This document shows positions 35,890 through 44,575 of a DNA stretch of 57,787 nucleotides, one piece after another (positions within the stretch are counted from its first letter, which is position 1; each line of letters opens with the position of its first letter). The notes below the pieces were generated by a model, which did no database searches, was not told the DNA's origin, and was given only the letters and a program-made list of their open reading frames with translations. The position numbers and the translations under genes were made by a program. Origin of the DNA: Bacillota bacterium (lineage in GTDB: Bacteria > Bacillota > Bacilli > Paenibacillales > UBA4045). The stretch lies in the NCBI GenBank assembly GCA_023441055.1, contig JAEZQY010000035.1, forward strand, positions 1-57,787, given 5' to 3'.

Positions 35890-35937
35890 ACATACGTGTA
35901 TAATACATGTATACATCTGAGTGTTTGGATAGTCAAG
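35890..35937 (-). promoter_or_regulatory. Promoter with related palindromic operator, glutamate dehydrogenase gene
   Basis: Minus strand: TTGACT (35932-35937), 17-bp spacer, TATACA (35909-35914). The 27-bp site 35890-35916 has arms TGTATACATGTA and TACACGTATGTA (9 of 12 pair); the first arm is identical to that of the SLH gene's site and the second differs in two bases. It starts about 29 bp before the ATG, so a bound protein would cover the -10 and transcription start. Confidence 0.75.
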
Positions 35938-36015
35938 TGACATAAATCTCAACCTGACGAATTATTTAAATCCGTGGCTATTCCAGGAATTTCGAGAAAA
36001 GTATTGGAAAGAACA

Positions 36016-36044
36016 TTGACAAGGAGAACGGATTAGTTTAATTT
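36016..36044 (+). promoter_or_regulatory. Predicted sigma-A promoter of the second importer operon
   Basis: TTGACA (36016-36021), 17-bp spacer, TAATTT (36039-36044). Because the -10 covers the TTG at 36043, translation must begin further downstream, supporting the TTG at 36085. Confidence 0.6.
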
Positions 36045-36084
36045 GAATACAGGTAATATACAGGTTCCCGAGGAGAGAGTAGTA

Positions 36085-36987
36085 TTGCATAAATTATTAA
36101 ATCGCATAAAAAGAGAGCGCTTTATTTATCTGCTGTTACTGCCCGGGCTGGTGTACTTCGTGATCTATCGGTATCTGCCAATGGGCGGCCTGATTATCGC
36201 CTTCCAGGATTATAATCCATTCACCGGCTTGCTCAAGAGCGATTGGGTTGGATTCAAGCACTTCGCCCGCATGTTCGAGAGCGGAGAAGTGATCCAGGTA
36301 TTGATCAACACCTTGCAAATCTCTATGCTGCAGATCTTCGTGGCCTTCCCGGTATCGATCATACTGGCGCTGATGCTCAATGGATTGCGCAATGAGATGT
36401 ACAAGAAGCTGATTCAATCGATGGTCTATCTGCCTCACTTCTTGTCCTGGGTCGTCGTTGTCGGAATATTCGTCGTCTTCATGCGCGGCGAAGGGTTGAT
36501 TAACGCTGTGTTAACTGATCTTGGCCTATCGCCAATTCCATTCTTAACCGAGCCTGCACTCTTCAAACCGATCATTGTTCTTCAGACGATCTGGAAGGAA
36601 GCGGGTTGGGGCACGATTATCTTCCTAGCTGCTCTAGCGGGCGTTAACCCGTCCTTGTATGAAGCGGCAGTTATAGACGGCGCCTCGCGCTGGAGACAGC
36701 TCTGGCATGTGACGCTGCCGGCCATTCGCGGCGTTATCGTGATCTTGTTCATTCTGCGATTAGGCAGTGTGCTGGACTCCGGCTTCGAGCAGATCTTCCT
36801 GATGCTGAACCCATTCAATATGGATACTGGTAATGTTCTTGATACCTTCGTTTATTATAAGGGCATTCAGCAAGGGAATATCAGCTTTGCGACATCAGTC
36901 GGCATGTTTAAGGGTGTAATCGGCTTGATTCTTGTAGTCGGTGCCGACAAATTAGCGAAGCGGCTTGGCGAAGACGGCTTATATTAG
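36085..36987 (+). CDS. Sugar ABC transporter permease (LplB type)
   Basis: About 300 residues from TTG 36085, with GAGGAGAG 7-8 nt upstream; the TTG at 36043 lies in the predicted -10 and has poor ribosome spacing. Six membrane segments, 'FIYLLLLPGLVYFVIYRYLPMGG' at the start, EAA loop 'YEAAVIDGASRWRQLWHVTLPA'. Closely similar to the permease at 17998-18894. Operon: permease, permease, binding protein, then five further genes on the same strand. No ATPase gene in the operon. Confidence 0.93.
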   Translation: MHKLLNRIKRERFIYLLLLPGLVYFVIYRYLPMGGLIIAFQDYNPFTGLLKSDWVGFKHFARMFESGEVIQVLINTLQISMLQIFVAFPVSIILALMLNGLRNEMYKKLIQSMVYLPHFLSWVVVVGIFVVFMRGEGLINAVLTDLGLSPIPFLTEPALFKPIIVLQTIWKEAGWGTIIFLAALAGVNPSLYEAAVIDGASRWRQLWHVTLPAIRGVIVILFILRLGSVLDSGFEQIFLMLNPFNMDTGNVLDTFVYYKGIQQGNISFATSVGMFKGVIGLILVVGADKLAKRLGEDGLY

Positions 36988-37029
36988 CAGCTGACAGATT
37001 TCTGAATTAGGAAGAAGGCGAGTTTACTT

Positions 37030-37908
37030 ATGAATAATCGATCATTAACGGAGAGATTGGCAGACTACTTCAATGTTATTGTGTTGGCAGGTATCGGTTC
37101 TGTGATGCTGCTTCCGTTCATCCATATCTTCTCCGTATCGTTCTCCTCACTGGAGGATGTCTTGACGAAGGAGTTCATTCTATGGCCGACTAATTGGTCG
37201 ATGGATGCATACAGAGCGATCTTCGCCTCGAATCAATTTATTAATTCCATAGGCGTTACGATTTATATTACGGTTGTGGGGACGATCATCAGTCTGGTCC
37301 TGACGGCATCGATGGCCTATGCTTTAACGCGCAACATCCTCGGACAACGTATCATTCTGTTGGGAGTCATCTTCACGATTCTCTTCAATGCAGGTATGAT
37401 CCCAGTGTACTTGGTCGTGAAGGCGACCGGCATTATGAATACATTGTGGGCGCTCATTATTCCAAGCGCGATCAGTTCCTTTAATTTGATCGTCATTCGG
37501 CAATTCTTCCTCAATATCCCGAGTGAGCTTAGCGAGGCGGCATTAATTGACGGCGCGAATGAAGTCAGAACGTTCTGGTCGATCATTCTGCCGCTGTCCA
37601 AGCCGGCGCTGGCTACATTCTCCTTGTTCTACGCTGTTGGCCATTGGAACAAGTATTTCGAAGGAATCTTGTATCTGAATGATGCGGCGAAATGGCCCAT
37701 TCAAGTCGTTCTGCGACAGATGGTTATTATGAATGAGACAACTTCTACGATTGGCGCAGATGTGATGCTCCAGTTGGAGAGCCAACCGCCTCCAGAGACG
37801 ATACAGATGGCTGCAATACTGGTAGCAACTTTACCGATTCTTGTCTTGTACCCATTCCTGCAGAAGCACTTCGCTAAGGGGGTGATGATTGGTTCGGTAA
37901 AGGGCTGA
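37030..37908 (+). CDS. Sugar ABC transporter permease (YtcP type)
   Basis: 292 residues, six membrane segments. 'MLLPFIHIFSVSFSSLEDVL' at the N-terminus, EAA loop 'SEAALIDGANEVRTFWSIILPLSKP' and the C-terminus 'YPFLQKHFAKGVMIGSVKG' identify the MalG-like subunit of LplABC-type importers. GAAGGCGAG ribosome site. 42 bp after the partner permease. Confidence 0.93.
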   Translation: MNNRSLTERLADYFNVIVLAGIGSVMLLPFIHIFSVSFSSLEDVLTKEFILWPTNWSMDAYRAIFASNQFINSIGVTIYITVVGTIISLVLTASMAYALTRNILGQRIILLGVIFTILFNAGMIPVYLVVKATGIMNTLWALIIPSAISSFNLIVIRQFFLNIPSELSEAALIDGANEVRTFWSIILPLSKPALATFSLFYAVGHWNKYFEGILYLNDAAKWPIQVVLRQMVIMNETTSTIGADVMLQLESQPPPETIQMAAILVATLPILVLYPFLQKHFAKGVMIGSVKG

Positions 37909-37983
37909 CCATCAGGACTTAAGCAATTCGTATAGATTCATGCAAGTTGGAGTGTTATACCAAAAACGGAGGGGATTACAGCT

Positions 37984-39609
37984 ATGAAGTTCAATAAAAC
38001 GATTATGTTAGTGGTTGTACTGCTATTAGTGTTCCTGGCAGCATGTTCATCTAATAACGGGAACAACAACACGGCTAACACAGGCAACAACACGGATACG
38101 AACACGCCTGCACAATCCGAAACGCCGGCGACACCAGAACCAGTGAAGGAAGAGACGTATAAGATTACAGGCGCCACTTATATATTCGGTAACCCTCCGC
38201 CAGCAGACGGCCGTGGTCAACAGATGTTGAATGAGAAGTTCAACGTGGACTATTTTGCAGAGAAAATTCCGAATGAGAGCTTCATTGAGAAGCTAACCGC
38301 GATGGTTGCAGGCGGCAATATGCCGGATCAGATCAGCTTCCGGTCCGCTAATATCGAATTGTTCAATCGTTGGGCGAAGCAATCCGCATTCTTACCGCTC
38401 AATGATTACATCCAGGAGTTCGATTATCTGAAGGAGATTCCCGAGGAGCTATGGCTTCCGTTCACGGTTGACGGCAAGATCTACGGGATTCCAACCTGGT
38501 CCCCGGTAGAATCACAATCCTTCATGGTGCGTAAGGATTGGCTCGACAACTTAGGCTTGCCTGTGCCAACAAGCTATGAGGAGCTTAAGGAAGTAGCGAT
38601 TGCCTTCACGAAGAATGACCCGGATGGCAACAATAAGAATGATACTTACGGTCTTGCAATTGGTCAGAACATTAACCCGACCTTCTCGATGGGACCATAC
38701 TGGCAGCATGATACCTGGTATCACAAGGATGCTGACGGTAACTTCATTCCAGGATTGATCTCTGAGGGACGCAAGGAATTAATTCAATTCTTCGCTGATT
38801 TGTATACGGAGAAGGCACTTACAAGTGATTTCGCAGTCGTGAACTGGGCAGATACGAACAATGAGTTCTACTCGGGTAAGGCAGGCGTATTCCTGATTGC
38901 TGTCCGCGGGATGTCGCAAGACTATATGGCTGCGCTGCTCAACATTAATCCAGGTGCAGAATTCGTCGTGCTGGAGCCGTTCGCGGCACCGGATGGCTCT
39001 CAAGGCTTCGCTGCTGGTCCAGGATATGCTAGATTCCTGTCCTTGAACGCTAAGCTTGCTGATTCACCGGATAAGGTTCGTAAGATGCTAGAAATTCATG
39101 GCTTCTCCCGTCAATACTATCAAGCTTCCACGGTAACTTCCGCTAACGAAGACTTCGACTGGTTCTATGGTAACGAAGGTGTGGGCTATAAGCTGGACGA
39201 GAATAATGTTCGAGTGCCTTTGACAGAGGCTGGTAGCGGCACAGAGCCATTCCTGTACTTTATCGATAGCACAGCATGGGTATCGGCTGATGATGACGCG
39301 GAATTCCCACTTGCTTATACGGAGCCGAAGCTGGCAGAAGCGACACAGCAGCTGGTCGATATCAACAAGAAGTATAAATTATACTACCCGCCTCATGTTG
39401 GGATCATCTCAGCAGCGGAAACGGAGTTTGGAGCAGAATTGTCGACTTATCTGATGAATGAACAGACGAAGATGATTACAGGCAATATCTCGATTGATAC
39501 ATGGGATGCGATGGTTCAAGAGTACCTGAAGCGCGGCGGTGCGAAGATTATTGAAGAATACAATGCAGAGATTAAAGCACGAGGCTATACCCAACCAGTC
39601 TGGAAATAA
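37984..39609 (+). CDS. Lipoprotein sugar-binding protein of second importer
   Basis: 541 residues. Lipoprotein signal with 'LAAC' lipobox (Cys about residue 21), Asn/Thr-rich linker, and an LplA/YtcQ-type solute-binding fold: 'MPDQISFRSANIELFNRWAKQ', 'IYGIPTWSPVESQSFMVRKDWLDNLGLPVPTSYEEL', 'DPDGNNKNDTYG'. The Asp/Asn-rich 'DPDGNNKND' loop probably binds calcium. GGAGGGG ribosome site. Followed by a strong hairpin that may stabilise its mRNA relative to the downstream genes. Confidence 0.93.
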   Translation: MKFNKTIMLVVVLLLVFLAACSSNNGNNNTANTGNNTDTNTPAQSETPATPEPVKEETYKITGATYIFGNPPPADGRGQQMLNEKFNVDYFAEKIPNESFIEKLTAMVAGGNMPDQISFRSANIELFNRWAKQSAFLPLNDYIQEFDYLKEIPEELWLPFTVDGKIYGIPTWSPVESQSFMVRKDWLDNLGLPVPTSYEELKEVAIAFTKNDPDGNNKNDTYGLAIGQNINPTFSMGPYWQHDTWYHKDADGNFIPGLISEGRKELIQFFADLYTEKALTSDFAVVNWADTNNEFYSGKAGVFLIAVRGMSQDYMAALLNINPGAEFVVLEPFAAPDGSQGFAAGPGYARFLSLNAKLADSPDKVRKMLEIHGFSRQYYQASTVTSANEDFDWFYGNEGVGYKLDENNVRVPLTEAGSGTEPFLYFIDSTAWVSADDDAEFPLAYTEPKLAEATQQLVDINKKYKLYYPPHVGIISAAETEFGAELSTYLMNEQTKMITGNISIDTWDAMVQEYLKRGGAKIIEEYNAEIKARGYTQPVWK

Positions 39610-39628
39610 CGTGTAGAACAACTGTGTA

Positions 39629-39667
39629 GAGAATATGCTGAGCGAATGGTAAGCTCGGCATATTCTC
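39629..39667 (+). terminator. Strong hairpin after the binding-protein gene (partial terminator or mRNA stabiliser)
   Basis: Arms GAGAATATGCTGAGC and GCTCGGCATATTCTC (15 bp, one G-U) with a 9-nt loop, 20 bp past the stop codon; no T-run follows. Such hairpins commonly give binding-protein mRNA higher levels than downstream genes. It contains the ATG at 39646, which argues against that ATG as the next gene's start. Confidence 0.65.
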
Positions 39668-39693
39668 ATCATCTAATGAAGGTTGTGAAATGG

Positions 39694-41421
39694 ATGACGA
39701 TGGCTCGAATAGGAGTATGGCTGGATGGAGAGGCCATAGAGACAAGACACCGCTATGGGATGAATGTGTTCCAAAGCTATATACATGAAATGATGGCCCA
39801 TTCGGGTTTTACGTATACAACGCTCAATCAGGCTAATCAGATTAATCGCGATTCTGTGGATGTTGTCATCATTGCCCTGGCAAGCGAGAAGCAGGCAGAC
39901 ATGGATGCGCTATGGACTTATATGGATCAAGGCGGCATTGTGATCTCATTCGCGGGCCTTACCGCGCAAGCGGCTAAGCTGGGTTATACACCGATGAGAG
40001 AGGTGCCGATCGGCTATGTCGAACTGACCGCTTCCTGGACGCAGGCTGTAAAGCTTCGCGGATTTAATCTACGCCCTTGGGCGCAGGCTGAACCGGTGGA
40101 CGAGCATGTGAGCGGCGGCCGGTACGGTCTGATTCATGAGGCTAAGCCGGACGGTGCAGTATTTGGTGAGATCCTACAGAGCTTCCGTATTGGAGCAGGA
40201 CGATTGGAGCGCTGGGCACTGGATATTCCGACTACAATCGTTCGATTGCAGCAAGGCCAAGCTCCGGTTGTGACGGACGGCTTGCCGGCTCCAGATGGTA
40301 CTGGCGCTGTGGATGAGTGGATTTTGAAGGCTGACGATGATCTGCAGCAGGATTGGGTGTATGATCGGTTAACGACCAAGACCGGTATGCATTATTTTGC
40401 CTACCCATACGCTGATCTGTGGAAAGAGGCATTCGCCGGGCATCTGTTGCAGGTGACGGCTGAGCAAGGATTGATCTTGCCGTTCGTAGATTATTGGCCT
40501 GAGGGTATTGAGCAGATTGCGATGATCTCTCATGACAGCGATCATAATATTGATGAATCGGCTGAGATTACACTGCAAGTATTGAAGGAACAAGATGTTC
40601 AGAGTACCTGGTGCATGATCGAGCCTGGTTATTCCTCGCATATCTATGAGGAGATTAAGAAGAATGGCCATGAGCTAGCTCTTCATTATAATGCATTGCC
40701 GCTTGATAAGGGTTTCTGGGATCACAATGAATTTAGAAGACAACATGACTGGTTTAAATCAGTATCTGGTTTCTCTCATGCCATCTCCAATAAGAATCAC
40801 TATACCCGGTACGAGGGTTGGGGAGAGTTGTTCGATTGGTGCGAGGAGCAGCATATCGCGACCGATCAGACGAGGGGCCCTAGTAAGAAGGGCAATATCG
40901 GCTTCACCTTCGGCACTTGTCATCCGTACTTCCCTATTGCATGGGTGGATCAGAAGAATCGCGTGTATGATGTTGTGGAGATCGGTTTCTTAACGCAGGA
41001 TCTGAATCATAGCACCTTGGCAGACAGCAGTGTGATTCGTCCGTTCCTGAATGGCGTTAAGATGGTTCGCGGTGTGGCTCACTTCTTATTCCATCAAGTG
41101 CATATTCTGCAGCAACCCCCGGTGCGCGATGCGATTCGGGAAGTGATGACAGAAGCGAAGAAAGCAGGCTTCGTGTTCTGGACAGGTGAGAAGATTAATG
41201 CTTGGGTTAGAGCGAGAAGACAGATTGAAATTGTAGGTATGGATACAGATGGCCAGATCATTCATATAAATCCAGCACAGGTCACCGATGCGGTTGCGTG
41301 GTCACCGGTGCTGAGCGGCGAGCAAGTCGATCAGGAAGAGGTTCAAGTGAAGTATGGAATCCCTTGTAGGAAGCATAAGTTGACTACCTTCAGTGAGGTG
41401 CATGCAGATGGGAAACACTAA
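39694..41421 (+). CDS. Polysaccharide-deacetylase-like protein with amidotransferase-like N-terminal domain
   Basis: About 575 residues if started at ATG 39694; 39646 and 39676 are also in frame but the first lies in a hairpin loop. The N-terminal ~130 residues look Rossmann/GATase-like ('VDVVIIALASEKQADMDALWTYMDQGG'). The C-terminal half is CE4-like: 'AMISHDSDHNIDES' replaces the usual TFDD motif (H280-D-S-D283) and 'GHELALHYN' gives H326 and H331. The second His of the classical HxxxH metal motif is not present, so activity is uncertain. No signal peptide: it would act on imported sugar. The two-part layout parallels PelA at 7626-9464. Confidence 0.65.
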   Translation: MTMARIGVWLDGEAIETRHRYGMNVFQSYIHEMMAHSGFTYTTLNQANQINRDSVDVVIIALASEKQADMDALWTYMDQGGIVISFAGLTAQAAKLGYTPMREVPIGYVELTASWTQAVKLRGFNLRPWAQAEPVDEHVSGGRYGLIHEAKPDGAVFGEILQSFRIGAGRLERWALDIPTTIVRLQQGQAPVVTDGLPAPDGTGAVDEWILKADDDLQQDWVYDRLTTKTGMHYFAYPYADLWKEAFAGHLLQVTAEQGLILPFVDYWPEGIEQIAMISHDSDHNIDESAEITLQVLKEQDVQSTWCMIEPGYSSHIYEEIKKNGHELALHYNALPLDKGFWDHNEFRRQHDWFKSVSGFSHAISNKNHYTRYEGWGELFDWCEEQHIATDQTRGPSKKGNIGFTFGTCHPYFPIAWVDQKNRVYDVVEIGFLTQDLNHSTLADSSVIRPFLNGVKMVRGVAHFLFHQVHILQQPPVRDAIREVMTEAKKAGFVFWTGEKINAWVRARRQIEIVGMDTDGQIIHINPAQVTDAVAWSPVLSGEQVDQEEVQVKYGIPCRKHKLTTFSEVHADGKH

Positions 41422-42646
41422 TAAGCTGGCCATTCATGGCGGGGAGATCACGAAGACAACACCGTTCGGTACTGGGAAGCGATTCGGTCTGGAAGAGGCG
41501 CGGGAATTACTAGAGGCCTTGGAGCAGAATACGTTATTCTACCACTTCGGCAATAAGGTAAAGCAGTTTCTAGCAGATTTCAACAAGATGTATAATGTGC
41601 CTTATAGCGTAGCTACATCCTCTGGGACTGCGGCTATCCATGTCGCGTTAGGCGCTGCTGGTGTTACGGTAGGTGATGAGGTTATCACAAGCCCGATCAC
41701 TGATCAAGGAACGGTGATCGGGATCTTATATCAGAATGCGATTCCGGTGTTCGCGGATCTGGACCCGCACTCCTACAATATGGATCCGGCTTCGATAGAA
41801 GCGAGCATTACGCCGAGGACCAAGGCGATCCTTGTTGTTCACTTGGCTGGCAATGCTTGCGATATGGACCCGATTATGGCGATTGCGAAGAAGCATAAGC
41901 TGAAGGTGATTGAGGATTGCGCACAGGCATACTTAACTACTTATAAAGGCAAGCTGGTTGGTACGATCGGCGATTATGGCTGCTTCAGTACGAATGACTT
42001 CAAGCATATCTCGACGGGTGACGGCGGGATGGTGACGATCAATTCTGGTGATGAAGAGGATTATCATCGTACGCATGCATTCGCCGATAAGAATTATAAG
42101 CGGATTGGCAAGAGTCTGGATCGCACGCCGAGCAGTCTGGCTCCGAATTATCGGATGACGGAATTGCAGGGTGCTGTCGGCATTGGACAATTGAAGAAGC
42201 TGGACTGGCTGTGCGCCAGACGGAATGAACTCGGCACGATGCTGAACGAAGCATTGAAGGATCTGCCGCAGCTTACGACGATGAAGATCGAGCCGGATAG
42301 CCGTTGCACTTATTGGTTCTATATGTTCCGCTTAGTGGAAGGTCGATTGACCTGTACGCGTGACGAATTCGGCGCGGCGCTTGCTGCCGAAGGTATAGAG
42401 AATCGTCTTGGATACATTCCGTCAGTTGTATACTTGCAGCCGATGTTCCAGAACAAGACGGCTTATCTCGACAGCCATTTCCCGTTTGATCTTACTCAGA
42501 TCGACTACAGGCCAGGAGATTGTCCAGTATCTGAAGAGATTCTGCGGACAGCCATTCAGGTTCCGATCAATGAATTCTTCACAGATCAGGATATTCAGGA
42601 GACGATAGCGGCTATTCGCAAGGTAGCATTATACTATGCCGGATAG
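41408..42646 (+). CDS. DegT/DnrJ/EryC1/StrS-family PLP aminotransferase
   Basis: 412 residues from ATG 41408, with GAGGTG 8 nt upstream; it overlaps the end of the preceding gene by 14 bp. Type I PLP fold: 'SSGTAAIHVALGAAGVTVGDEV', 'EDCAQAYLTTYKGKLVGTIGDYGCFS', and Lys in 'NDFKHISTGDGG' for the Schiff base. The family transfers an amino group to keto-sugars in nucleotide-sugar pathways, or makes AHBA-type aromatics. Here it sits among import and hydrolysis genes, so it could act on a keto-sugar derived from the imported glycan; unusual and unproven. Confidence 0.9.
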   Translation: MGNTNKLAIHGGEITKTTPFGTGKRFGLEEARELLEALEQNTLFYHFGNKVKQFLADFNKMYNVPYSVATSSGTAAIHVALGAAGVTVGDEVITSPITDQGTVIGILYQNAIPVFADLDPHSYNMDPASIEASITPRTKAILVVHLAGNACDMDPIMAIAKKHKLKVIEDCAQAYLTTYKGKLVGTIGDYGCFSTNDFKHISTGDGGMVTINSGDEEDYHRTHAFADKNYKRIGKSLDRTPSSLAPNYRMTELQGAVGIGQLKKLDWLCARRNELGTMLNEALKDLPQLTTMKIEPDSRCTYWFYMFRLVEGRLTCTRDEFGAALAAEGIENRLGYIPSVVYLQPMFQNKTAYLDSHFPFDLTQIDYRPGDCPVSEEILRTAIQVPINEFFTDQDIQETIAAIRKVALYYAG

Positions 42647-42689
42647 CTTCGGTTATTCACGCTAGTGTTTATAAAGGGAGGAGCCCAAG

Positions 42690-44555
42690 GTGAGCTTTAC
42701 GGATCTAGGTATACCGATCGATGCTGTGGAATCTAGAACGGCTGCGATCTGTATACGTGCGGATGGACAGAGTCGTGTTGTGATTGCCGCTAAGGGCTTC
42801 TTAGTTATAGTCAATCCTATGACAGAGCAGTGTGTGCAGCTTGATTTCCCGGATGGTCATACGGAATATCCGTATGACTGTTTCAGCAGTAGTAACGGCA
42901 TGTTCTATGTGGGAGCAGGTGTTATGTTCTATGCGGTTGATCCGTTCGAGCTCCGTTATGTGGACACGATACAAATCAGTGAACGAGATGAACTGTTAGG
43001 GTTCAGCTATGCGGAGAATGGGGAAGGTCATATCTATGTGGCCTCTTATCCAGACAGCCGTCTATATCGATACCGCCCACAAGAGCGAGACTTGACAGAG
43101 TATGGGAGTATGGATCCGGATCAGAAGTATCCTTCCAGTATGGCAGCTGACGCCTATGGCTGGGTATATATTGGATTAGGTACGACCAGAAGGAATATTG
43201 TTGCATATCACCCTGCGAGCGGGCAACGTCACGCCATGCTAGGTGATCCGCTCAGGACAATTGGGCATGGCAAGGTCAGACAGGCAGCTGATCATCAGGC
43301 ATATATTCAGGTGAATGAAGGATGGGCGCGAGTTGAACAGGGGATGGCTATCGAGCAAGTAGAGGATGACCAGCTCCCTGCTTCCCTGTATACAGGCGAG
43401 AGCTTCGATAAGTTTTATCGACAGTTGGATGGTGAATGGCGGGTTGTAAGACATAGTCTGTCTCGTTATGAGCTTGTTCTCAGGCATACACAGTCTGCTG
43501 TAGAGAAGGTAATTAAACTGACGTACCAGTCGGTCGGCGCTACGCTGTCTACTCTAGTAGTTGGACCGGACAAGCAAATCTATGGCACCTCCATGCATCC
43601 GCTGCACTTTTATCGCTTTGATCCGCAGCATACTAATGATGGTGATCCCGCGCATGGTATAGGGAAGGCTATGAATTATGGTCCCACTGTCATTGAGCAT
43701 GGTGCCGGCGGGAATATCGCGGCTTATGCCGTACAGGGGAGCAGGCTGCTGGGCGCTGCTTATCCTGGCGGTCGGCTGCATGTATATGATGTGAGCAAGC
43801 CTATACAGCTGGAGCCGCTGGAGGCTGTGAAGCAAGTCGGAGAGCTGGCTGCAGGGGGAATAACAAGGAATCCAATCTGTGTGGCATCCAATGTTGAGAT
43901 TCATCGTCCCAGATGCGCTGTTGCATTGCGTGATCAGGAGCATGTCGTGTATGGGGGGTTCCCAGACTATGGCATGGTTGGCGGCGGTCTATGCGTCTAT
44001 CATCTGCCGACTGGAACACATCGACTGATCCCGCATACCGCACTAATTCCGGAACAGAGCACCGTGTCGCTAATTGAAGCTGCAGATGGCGTGTTAATTG
44101 GCGGAACCAGCATAGAGACGCCCGGAGGAGCAATGCCGAAGGCGCATCATGCCTGTCTCTATGAATGGGACTGGAAGGAAGGTATCGTGCGGAAGAGCTG
44201 GATGATTCATGATGACATTCGTGAATATTCATTGCTGCTGCAGGATGCTGCAGGCCGGATACACACCATGACCGCTTGCTGTAGGTATTTGGTGTGGGAT
44301 TCCGTTCAAGAGGCACTTGTACATGAGGTTGATTTATCGGCGTGGGGTAAGGTTGTCAGGGCTGGCTGGGTCTTGTGCGATGAAGAAGCGTGTATATATG
44401 GCGTGATGGGCGAGGCCATCTTCCGGATTCCGCTAGACAGTCTGCAGCCTGAGCGTATTGCCGTTCCTCCTGGTGAAATTACCGCCGGTTTCGCTATGTT
44501 GAACAATGCAATATACTTTGGAAGCTCGACACATCTATGGCAGTATTCGATATAG
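42690..44555 (+). CDS. Cytoplasmic beta-propeller protein, paralogue of the SLH propeller proteins
   Basis: 621 residues from GTG 42690 (GGGAGGAG upstream). No signal peptide or anchor. The whole protein is a propeller with blades such as 'GHIYVASYPDSRLYRYRPQERDL' and 'GVLIGGTSIETPGGAMP'. It aligns in order with the propellers of the two secreted SLH proteins: 'VGGGLCVYHL' vs 'LGGALTVYDI' vs 'LGGTLAIYN', and 'GVLIGGTSI' vs 'GLLYGGTSI' vs 'GLLYGGTTV'. The motif 'EIHRPRCA' corresponds to 'NQDRPFG'/'HQDRPFA' in the secreted ones. Catalytic function unknown; some lyases share this fold. Likely acts on the imported form of the glycan bound outside. Confidence 0.7.
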   Translation: MSFTDLGIPIDAVESRTAAICIRADGQSRVVIAAKGFLVIVNPMTEQCVQLDFPDGHTEYPYDCFSSSNGMFYVGAGVMFYAVDPFELRYVDTIQISERDELLGFSYAENGEGHIYVASYPDSRLYRYRPQERDLTEYGSMDPDQKYPSSMAADAYGWVYIGLGTTRRNIVAYHPASGQRHAMLGDPLRTIGHGKVRQAADHQAYIQVNEGWARVEQGMAIEQVEDDQLPASLYTGESFDKFYRQLDGEWRVVRHSLSRYELVLRHTQSAVEKVIKLTYQSVGATLSTLVVGPDKQIYGTSMHPLHFYRFDPQHTNDGDPAHGIGKAMNYGPTVIEHGAGGNIAAYAVQGSRLLGAAYPGGRLHVYDVSKPIQLEPLEAVKQVGELAAGGITRNPICVASNVEIHRPRCAVALRDQEHVVYGGFPDYGMVGGGLCVYHLPTGTHRLIPHTALIPEQSTVSLIEAADGVLIGGTSIETPGGAMPKAHHACLYEWDWKEGIVRKSWMIHDDIREYSLLLQDAAGRIHTMTACCRYLVWDSVQEALVHEVDLSAWGKVVRAGWVLCDEEACIYGVMGEAIFRIPLDSLQPERIAVPPGEITAGFAMLNNAIYFGSSTHLWQYSI

Positions 44556-44575
44556 AAGAGGGAAGTGGTGAATGC

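Noticed and set aside
35862..35936. 25-codon extension of glutamate dehydrogenase
   Set aside because: It spans the predicted -10 and palindromic operator; ATG 35861 has a good ribosome site.
36016..36084. Start of the second LplB-type permease at TTG 36043
   Set aside because: Falls within the predicted -10 hexamer and its ribosome site would be 17 nt away; TTG 36085 has GAGGAGAG at 7-8 nt.
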